From Bacillota bacterium (GTDB taxonomy: Bacteria; Bacillota; Clostridia; Christensenellales; Aristaeellaceae): 35,474 bases of DNA. Position 1 is the stretch's first letter. The number at the start of each line of letters is the position of its first letter. Under the pieces are notes generated by a model. That model ran no database searches. It worked only from the letters and a program-made list of their open reading frames with translations, and was not told where the DNA came from. Location of the stretch: assembly GCA_029548395.1 (NCBI GenBank), contig JAKPNM010000076.1, positions 1 through 35,474 on the forward strand. The letters are read 5' to 3'. This document shows positions 18,446-25,428 of this stretch, piece by piece. The position numbers and the translations under genes were made by a program.

Positions 18446-19305
18446 CAGTCATCCTCCTGTTTGAGTTTGGCGAAGCCTTCGCCAAGGGTTTCATGGGTAT
18501 CCGTGATGAACATAAAGGCGTGCTCGTCCGCCTCATACACAATGGTCTTGACCTTGACCGCCTCAAAGCGGCCTACCACACACAGCAGCATCTTGCCTGG
18601 TTTGCCGGAATAGGCGCCCACCGCGTCAAAACGGGTCACGCCGCGGTCCAGCTCCGCCATGATGCGCCGCTCAATCACCTCAGTCTGGCTGCTGATGATG
18701 TAACAGGCCTTGTCTGTGCCAAAGCCGGTCAGCACCTGGTCAAGCACCTTGGAGGAGATAAAAACGCATACCACCGCGTACATCGCGTGCTGAACGCTCA
18801 GGAAAATCCATGCCAGCACAATCACCGCCAGGTCGAAGATCAACAAAAAGAAACCTACCGTGATCGCGGGCACATGGTGATGCACGATGCGCGCCAACAG
18901 GTCTGTGCCGCCGGTAGTGGCATTGCCGCGCATAATCAATGCCAGCCCGATACCAAGCAGCACGCCGCCGCCCAGCGCGGCCAGCATGGGATCCTCCACC
19001 AGCGGCTTTACATCGATCAGGTCGATGCTCACAGAGAACAGCGCGGTTGCGATGATGGTGCGCAGGATAAACTTGGCTCCAATCATACGCCAGCCCAGGA
19101 TCAGCAGCGGGATGTTGAGCACCAGGCTGGTCAGTCCGATGGGCAGCCCGAAGTAGTAGTTCAGAATGGTGGTCAGCCCTGTCAACCCGCCCGGGGCGAT
19201 ATGGTTTGGCTCCAAAAACAGGGGATAGGCCGCTGCGCTGATGATGCAACCGGTCAAAATCAACAGGTATTGCTGCAGCGTTTTGGAACGGAACAATCGA
19301 ACCAT
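18445..19305 (-). CDS. YitT family membrane protein
   Basis: 286 aa; 'GCIISAAAYPLFLEPNHIAPGGLTGLTTILNYYFGLPIG', C-terminal 'YVISS..TEVIERRIM..L.RGVT' DUF2179-like domain. Confidence 0.9.
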   Translation of the reverse strand: MVRLFRSKTLQQYLLILTGCIISAAAYPLFLEPNHIAPGGLTGLTTILNYYFGLPIGLTSLVLNIPLLILGWRMIGAKFILRTIIATALFSVSIDLIDVKPLVEDPMLAALGGGVLLGIGLALIMRGNATTGGTDLLARIVHHHVPAITVGFFLLIFDLAVIVLAWIFLSVQHAMYAVVCVFISSKVLDQVLTGFGTDKACYIISSQTEVIERRIMAELDRGVTRFDAVGAYSGKPGKMLLCVVGRFEAVKVKTIVYEADEHAFMFITDTHETLGEGFAKLKQEDD

Positions 19306-19342
19306 GATTCAGCATCTGCCTTTCTTGTCAGGGAGGATCATT

Positions 19343-20044
19343 TCATAGTTCCGCTTCCAGGCGCACGCATTTGCCAATGACGCGCACATCCGCCATCGCG
19401 GCTACCTCGGCTTCGCTTTGCTTGTCGAAGCTTTGGAGCAGCAGCTGGTACCGCGGCAACAGCTTGATGACATAGAGCTGCTTGCCCAGGGGAGTGTCCA
19501 GCAGCATCATCTTGCCGTCTTCAGCGCTTTGTGTGGGGATGACCAGCACCAGGTCGCCCTTCTGGACCCGGTAACCGCGCATGCGGTTGTCCGGCGCCAT
19601 GAAATAAAAGACCTTTTCTGCTGGCGCGCCTTCGATTTTGCCCTGGCTGACCGGCAGCAGCCGGCTGCCAACTTCCTTCATGACAGCGTTGTACACCGGC
19701 ACATGCTGCAATACGCCCTTGAGCGCGTCCAGCCAGATGGACCCGTCAGCCTTCTCGGCCTTTTCCTGGCGGACCTCCCTGGTTTTGGCCAGGCGCTGCG
19801 GGCTGACCGCGGTTTGCAGGTCTACCGTGACCGCGATGTCCTCCAGGGTAAACATGGCGTCGGTCTGCTGCTCCATGCCCATTTTTTGCAGGATGCGCCT
19901 TGCCTGGTCATCCTGAATAATGCGCGTGCCGCTTTCCACTTCAAGGATATATTTTTCACTGACGCCGGCCATCTTGGCAACAGCTTTGGCTGTCAGTTTC
20001 CGGCGTGTGCGCTCAAGGTGCAACAGGTCACCCAATCTGCTCAT
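19343..20044 (-). CDS. XRE-family regulator with S24/LexA-like C-terminal region
   Basis: N-terminal HTH_3 'LGDLLHLERTRRKLTAKAVAKMAGVSEKYILEVESG'; C-terminal 'DNRMRGYRVQKGDLVLVIPTQSAEDGKMMLLDTPLGKQLYVIKLLPRYQLLLQSF'. Confidence 0.75.
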   Translation of the reverse strand: MSRLGDLLHLERTRRKLTAKAVAKMAGVSEKYILEVESGTRIIQDDQARRILQKMGMEQQTDAMFTLEDIAVTVDLQTAVSPQRLAKTREVRQEKAEKADGSIWLDALKGVLQHVPVYNAVMKEVGSRLLPVSQGKIEGAPAEKVFYFMAPDNRMRGYRVQKGDLVLVIPTQSAEDGKMMLLDTPLGKQLYVIKLLPRYQLLLQSFDKQSEAEVAAMADVRVIGKCVRLEAEL

Positions 20045-20067
20045 GGTTCATTCCTCCCAATGCCATT

Positions 20068-20096
20068 AGAATAGCCTGCCGGCTCACGCGCGTCAA
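20068..20096 (-). promoter_or_regulatory. Putative promoter of the XRE regulator gene
   Basis: On - strand TTGACG-17-TATTCT. Confidence 0.65.
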
Positions 20097-20270
20097 TCCA
20101 TAGGCCATGCGCCCGCAGGACAATCCCGACAGAACAGCCCACAGGCTTTCTGCCCAAGCCGTGCGGATATTCAATTAACAAGAGCGTCTTTGAACGCGTA
20201 ACCTGAAAAGACGAACAGGCAAATGCAGGTACATACAAGAAAATACATTCAGGAAACAGCGAGGGTATTC

Positions 20271-20299
20271 TTGACAAATGAAATATCTGGTTATATACT
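20271..20299 (+). promoter_or_regulatory. Promoter of the LacI-family regulator gene
   Basis: TTGACA-17-TATACT, 41 bp upstream of the ATG at 20340. Confidence 0.8.
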
Positions 20300-20339
20300 G
20301 GTCACGAAAACGATAATAATGCGCTTTGGGAGGGCAGCC

Positions 20340-21353
20340 ATGATCACTTTAAAGGACATCGCTAGGGAATGCGGCGTTTCTGTTGCTTCAGTTTCCAAAG
20401 CGCTCAATCATATGCCGGGCGTGGGCGCCAAGACCGCGCTGCGCATTCGCGAATGCGCTTCCCGCCTGGGCTACCTGCCCAACGCCGCTGCCAAGGCGCT
20501 CAAAACCAACCGCAGTTTCATCATTGGCGTCCTGCTGAAGGATGATGACAACCACAGCCTGCTTCATGACTTTTTTGTCAGCGTGCTGGAGCATTTCAAG
20601 GATACCATGGAGGAGCAGGGCTATGACCTGATGCTGCTCAACCGCACCATTGGCCAGCGCACCATCAGCTATCTTGAGCACTGCCGCCACAGCAACCTGG
20701 ATGGCGTCTTTGTGGCCTGCATAGATTTCTCTGATCCGGAGATTATGGAACTGGCCGGAGCAGGCATCAGCCTGGTCAGCATCGACCATACTTATCCGGG
20801 CCACCCCTCGGTGTATTCGGACAATGAGGACGGCATCCGCCAGGCCGTGCTGTACGCCTATGAGATGGGCCATCGCCGCATTGCCTTTGTCAGCGGTGCG
20901 GCTTCCAGCGTCACCGACAAGCGTCATAAAGCTTACATCCAGGCCATGCGTTCTCTTGGCCTGCCGGTTGAACCGAAATATCACCGCTTTAGCCGTTATC
21001 GGGATATTCACCGCACACGTGCGGAAACATCTGCGCTGCTGGCTTTGCCAACACCGCCCACCTGTATCCTGATGCCGGATGACTACGCGGCCCTGGGGGG
21101 TCAGATGGCGATCCGGGAAGCCGGCCTGCGCATACCGGAGGACATGTCGGTTATTGGCTTTGACGGGCTGGATTTTGTTTCATATATCCATCCGCGCCTG
21201 ACCACTGTGCGGCAGAATGTTGAGCTCATCGGCCGGGAAGCGGCGCGGTTGCTGCTGTCCCATATTGACAATAAAGATACCGGCGGTGAAGCGGCCGCTG
21301 TCACGGTGCCGGTATCCCTGATCCGCGGCGAGACGGTCGCCCCCATTTCCTGA
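20340..21353 (+). CDS. LacI-family transcriptional regulator
   Basis: 'MITLKDIARECGVSVASVSKALNHMPGVGAKTALRIRECASRLGYLPNAAAKALKTNRSFIIGVLL'; periplasmic-binding-like ligand domain. Confidence 0.93.
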   Translation: MITLKDIARECGVSVASVSKALNHMPGVGAKTALRIRECASRLGYLPNAAAKALKTNRSFIIGVLLKDDDNHSLLHDFFVSVLEHFKDTMEEQGYDLMLLNRTIGQRTISYLEHCRHSNLDGVFVACIDFSDPEIMELAGAGISLVSIDHTYPGHPSVYSDNEDGIRQAVLYAYEMGHRRIAFVSGAASSVTDKRHKAYIQAMRSLGLPVEPKYHRFSRYRDIHRTRAETSALLALPTPPTCILMPDDYAALGGQMAIREAGLRIPEDMSVIGFDGLDFVSYIHPRLTTVRQNVELIGREAARLLLSHIDNKDTGGEAAAVTVPVSLIRGETVAPIS

Positions 21354-21410
21354 CCAGATTCCTGGACGGTCATCGTCCCGGGATGGTAATCATTATTAAG
21401 GAGGCCCTCT

Positions 21411-22754
21411 ATGAAGAAACTGGTAGCCCTGTTTATGGCGCTGGTGATGATGCTGTCCATTGCGGCTGTCGCCTTTGCTGAAACTCCCAAAATCACCCTG
21501 ATTGTCTGGTCTTTTACCGACGAACTGCGCGGTATGATCGACAAGTACTACGTCCCTTCCCACCCTGATGTGGAAATCAAGTACACGCTCTATCCCACTG
21601 ACGGCAGCGAATACCGCAACAAGCTGGACACTGTCATCGCCACGGCCCCGACCGGCGATGAAGCGCCTGATGTCTTCGCGCTGGAAGCGGCCTTTGTCAA
21701 GTACTATGTCAACTCCGACACCACTGTGCCCCTGACCGAGCTGGGCTTCACTGATGAGGACTTTGCCAACAGCATTCCGGCCATGGTGCAAATCGGCACC
21801 GACAGCCGCAATGGCATGCAAAAAGCCTCCGCCTGGCAGTCCACCCCCGGTGCGATGTTCTACCGCGCCTCCCTGGCTGAGAAGTATCTGGGCGTTGCCA
21901 GCCCCGAGGAGTTCCAGGAGCTGGTTGCTGACTGGGATACCTTCATGGAGACCGCTGAGGAGATCAATGAGAAGTCCCAGGGCGCTGTCAAGATGTTCAA
22001 CTCCATTGGCGACATCTGGAATGCTTACCAGTACAACCGCGCCGCCGGCTGGGTGGTGGACGGCAAGCTCAACATTGACCCCGTGCTGTATGATTACCTT
22101 GACCTGGCCAAGCAGGCTGAGGAAGACGGCCTGTACAACCTGGGTTCCGCCTGGAGCGAGACCTGGTTCCTGGGCATGAAGTCCGACACCACCCTGACCT
22201 ACCTCTTGCCGACCTGGGGACTGCACTATGTGCTCAAGCCCAACTGCGGCAACTACGATGCCGAGACCGACAGCATCGTCGAAGGCGCCGAGGGCACCTA
22301 CGGCGACTGGCGCATGGTGGATGGCCCGATCGGATACTCCTGGGGCGGCACCTGGCTGGGCGCCAATGCCTACAAGATGGCAGAGGCTGATGATGCCAAG
22401 AAGGCTGCCGTCAAGGAATTCATCCGTTTCTTCACCCTGGATGAGGATTTCCTGTACACCTATGCCAAGGACAGCGGCGACTTTGTCTCCAACAACAACG
22501 TTGTCAACAAGATCGTGGCTGAGGGCGGCACCCCCAACCCCTTCCTGGGCGGGCAGGATCACTACGCCGCCTTCTCCACCGCGGCCAACCTGGCTGACGG
22601 CACCATCATGACCGAGTATGACGACGCCATCAACACCCTGTGGTCTGACAATGTGACCACCCCGTATATCAAGGGCGAAAAGGATCTGGATACCGCCATT
22701 GCCGACTTCAAAGCGGCGGTCGCTGCGGCTTTTGCCAACATTATTGTTGAGTAA
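21411..22754 (+). CDS. Sugar ABC transporter solute-binding protein (family 1)
   Basis: Signal peptide 'MKKLVALFMALVMMLSIAAVAFA|E'; 'TLIVWSFTDELRGMIDKYY', downstream MalF/MalG-like permeases. Confidence 0.88.
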   Translation: MKKLVALFMALVMMLSIAAVAFAETPKITLIVWSFTDELRGMIDKYYVPSHPDVEIKYTLYPTDGSEYRNKLDTVIATAPTGDEAPDVFALEAAFVKYYVNSDTTVPLTELGFTDEDFANSIPAMVQIGTDSRNGMQKASAWQSTPGAMFYRASLAEKYLGVASPEEFQELVADWDTFMETAEEINEKSQGAVKMFNSIGDIWNAYQYNRAAGWVVDGKLNIDPVLYDYLDLAKQAEEDGLYNLGSAWSETWFLGMKSDTTLTYLLPTWGLHYVLKPNCGNYDAETDSIVEGAEGTYGDWRMVDGPIGYSWGGTWLGANAYKMAEADDAKKAAVKEFIRFFTLDEDFLYTYAKDSGDFVSNNNVVNKIVAEGGTPNPFLGGQDHYAAFSTAANLADGTIMTEYDDAINTLWSDNVTTPYIKGEKDLDTAIADFKAAVAAAFANIIVE

Positions 22755-22774
22755 GACCGGTCCGAATCCTGTCC

Positions 22775-22815
22775 CTGGCTGCCCCTGCCGCCTGGCGGGG
22801 GCGGCCGGGTTTCTC
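22775..22815 (+). terminator. Strong intra-operon hairpin between binding-protein and permease genes
   Basis: ctggctgcccctgcc-gcct-ggcgggggcggccgg: 15-bp stem (three G-U), 4-nt loop, followed by gtttctct. Confidence 0.65.
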
Positions 22816-22858
22816 TCGCAGGAACTGCGGTTGAACCTTTCATGAAAGGTGACATGTG

Positions 22859-23839
22859 ATGCAACAGTCTGTAGCCGGTACCGGCAGAGGAAGACATAAA
22901 GGGCTCAGCAAGGTCAACTATAACCGCTACGGCTATTATTTCGTGGCGCCTTTTATTATCGTCTTTCTTATCTTTCAACTGTATCCGATTGTATTTACTT
23001 TCCGCACCTCGCTGTCTGACGCCATCGGCTGGGGAAAAATCAACAGCAGCAAGATAATAGGATTTGATAATTTCAGGTTGTACATGGATCCGGCCAGCCC
23101 GGTGTACTGGGATTTCTGGAACTCTTTCGGCAACACCCTGCTGATTTGGATTGCCAACTTCATACCACAGATCCTGCTGGCCTTGTTGCTGGCCAGCTGG
23201 TTTACCGATTCGCGCATGCGGCTGCGTTTCCGCGGCGGCTTCAAGATGTTGATTTTCATGCCCAACATCATCACGGCCGCTACCATCGCGGTGCTGTTTT
23301 ACTCCATTTTCAGCTACCCCATTGCGCCGGCCAACTCGCTTTTGCAGCAGCTGGGCATCCTGCACGCGCCCTTTGAATTTTTCAGAAGCACCACGGCCTC
23401 GCGCACCATCATCAGCTTCGTGCAATGGTGGATGTGGTACGGCAACACGATGATCATCATGATTGCGGGCATCATGGGCATCAGCCCGGAGTTGTATGAG
23501 GCGGCTCTGGTGGATGGCTGCAGCAGCCGGCAGACCTTTTACCGCATCACGCTGCCCCTGATCAAGCCCATCCTGCTGTTCAACCTGGTCACCAGCATGA
23601 TTGGCGGCCTGCAGATGTTTGACATCCCGCACCTGCTTACTGAGGGCAATCCCAACAAAACCACCAACACCGTGGCGCGCTTTATTTATCAGCAGGCCTT
23701 CACCGGCTCGCGCAACTTCAATTACGCAAGCGCGGCTTCGATTATTCTGTTCATCTTTATCGTCATCATCAGTCTGATGTTGTTTTGGGTGTTGCGTGAT
23801 CGGGATTCTGCGCGGAGCTTAAGGAGGAAGGCGTCATGA
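22859..23839 (+). CDS. Sugar ABC transporter permease (MalF/UgpA-like)
   Basis: 'YYFVAPFIIVFLIFQLYPIVFTFRTSLSD', EAA loop 'YEAALVDGCSSRQTFYRITLPLIKPI'. Confidence 0.92.
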   Translation: MQQSVAGTGRGRHKGLSKVNYNRYGYYFVAPFIIVFLIFQLYPIVFTFRTSLSDAIGWGKINSSKIIGFDNFRLYMDPASPVYWDFWNSFGNTLLIWIANFIPQILLALLLASWFTDSRMRLRFRGGFKMLIFMPNIITAATIAVLFYSIFSYPIAPANSLLQQLGILHAPFEFFRSTTASRTIISFVQWWMWYGNTMIIMIAGIMGISPELYEAALVDGCSSRQTFYRITLPLIKPILLFNLVTSMIGGLQMFDIPHLLTEGNPNKTTNTVARFIYQQAFTGSRNFNYASAASIILFIFIVIISLMLFWVLRDRDSARSLRRKAS

Positions 23840-25317
23840 AAAAGGCAAGATGGCTGTTGATTTCAGCCCTCCTTGTGCTCAGCATCCTGGCCATGTTCCT
23901 GCCGCTGGCCCGTTTCCCGGAGGATGCGCTGGGCATGCTGCAAAAGGATATCGACAAGTACACCCGCAGGGTCTCCGACTATCAGGCGACCTATGATCGC
24001 TATGTTGCCCAGGGGGATCCGCAGGACAAGCTGGACAAGCAAAAGGCCAAGGTAGAAAAAGCCCAGGCGACCCTTGACGAATACCTGGCGCAGGCAGAGG
24101 AGCTCAAACAGCAGGGGAGCGGCAGCGCGCTGACCTATGCGCTGCTGCCGCAGGCCGACTTGCCAGCGCAGCTGCTGTTTGACCAGACCCGCATCAATGA
24201 ATCCAGGATTTACCAGCCGCAAACTGATCAATACCGTCTGCTGGTGTATCTGGCTGCCGGGCTGCTGGCCGGCGCCTTGCTGCTCATGCTGCTTGGGCGG
24301 GCCCGCCTGGTCAGCAAGGCGTACACGGTATCGGGTTTGCTGAACCTGGGCGCTTTGCTGGTCCTGCTGTATGCCCTGCTCAGATTGCGCGCCTTCCCGA
24401 TCCAAAGCCCTTATACCGACGCCAGGATGACAGGGCTTCAGTTCCCGCTGATCCTGCTGCCGCTCTTGGCGCTGCTGTTGAACGCTTCGGGCGTGCACAA
24501 TTCCAAGCGCACGATGATCTATGTGGTCTGTATCGCACTGAGCCTGTTGAGCTTGCTGCCCTTCTGGCTGATGATCGTCAACGCCACGCGTTCCACCTAT
24601 CAGATCCAGCAGGGCGTCTCTCTCTTGCCAAGCACCTATTTCAGGAACAACCTCAACATCCTCACCGGCAAGCAGTTTGACATCATGGTGGGCTTTAAGA
24701 ACAGCGCCATCATCGCTTTTGGCTCGACCATTCTCAGCGTGTACTTCTCCTCGCTGACCGCCTACGGCCTGTCTGTGTATAACTTCAAGGGCAGCAAGTT
24801 CCTGTATGGCTTCATCCTGGCCATCATCATGATTCCCGGCCAGGTAACTGCCACAGGCTTTTATATGTTCATGTACAGGCTCAACCTGGTTAACAGCTAC
24901 ATCCCGCTGATTATCCCGGCGATCGCGGCGCCCGGCACGGTCTTCTTCCTCAAGCAGTACCTCAGCGCGAACCTGCAGCTGTCCCTGGTGGAGGCCTCCC
25001 GCATTGACGGCGCCGGAGAATTTTTCACATTCAACAGGATCGTCATGCCTTTGATGATGCCCGCGATGGCAACCATGGGCATCATGGCGGTGATTGGCTC
25101 CTGGAACAACTACATCACCCCGTTGATGCTGTTGTCCAACCCCACCATGAAAACCCTGCCCATGATGGTCAAGGAGCTGCGCGGGGACATCTACCGCACT
25201 GAATACGGCTCCATCTACGTCGGGCTCACCCTGACCGCCCTGCCGCTGATGGTGGTCTATTTCGCGCTGAGCAAATACATCATTGCCGGCGTTGCGGTTG
25301 GCGGCGTCAAGGAATAG
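23836..25317 (+). CDS. Sugar ABC transporter permease (MalG-like) with long N-terminal coiled-coil/TM extension
   Basis: C-terminal MalG-like domain with EAA loop 'VEASRIDGAGEFFTFNRIVMPLMMPAM'; N-terminal ~215 aa contains 'LQKDIDKYTRRVSDYQATYDRYVAQGDPQDKLDKQKAKVEKAQATLDEYLAQAEELKQQ' and extra TM helices. Confidence 0.88.
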   Translation: MKKARWLLISALLVLSILAMFLPLARFPEDALGMLQKDIDKYTRRVSDYQATYDRYVAQGDPQDKLDKQKAKVEKAQATLDEYLAQAEELKQQGSGSALTYALLPQADLPAQLLFDQTRINESRIYQPQTDQYRLLVYLAAGLLAGALLLMLLGRARLVSKAYTVSGLLNLGALLVLLYALLRLRAFPIQSPYTDARMTGLQFPLILLPLLALLLNASGVHNSKRTMIYVVCIALSLLSLLPFWLMIVNATRSTYQIQQGVSLLPSTYFRNNLNILTGKQFDIMVGFKNSAIIAFGSTILSVYFSSLTAYGLSVYNFKGSKFLYGFILAIIMIPGQVTATGFYMFMYRLNLVNSYIPLIIPAIAAPGTVFFLKQYLSANLQLSLVEASRIDGAGEFFTFNRIVMPLMMPAMATMGIMAVIGSWNNYITPLMLLSNPTMKTLPMMVKELRGDIYRTEYGSIYVGLTLTALPLMVVYFALSKYIIAGVAVGGVKE

Positions 25318-25333
25318 ACGGATCTTGCCATAA

Positions 25334-25360
25334 TTAGCACTCGATCACCACGAGTGCTAA
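25334..25360 (+). promoter_or_regulatory. CIRCE element (HrcA operator)
   Basis: TTAGCACTC-gatcaccac-GAGTGCTAA: perfect match to TTAGCACTC-N9-GAGTGCTAA. Confidence 0.95.
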
Positions 25361-25367
25361 TTTTTAC

Positions 25368-25396
25368 TTGCGCAGCCCGCGAGGGGGTGATATAAT
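25368..25396 (+). promoter_or_regulatory. Putative htpG promoter
   Basis: TTGCGC-17-TATAAT. Confidence 0.75.
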
Positions 25397-25428
25397 AAAC
25401 AGGCAAATACTTCCCGGAGGATTCATTC

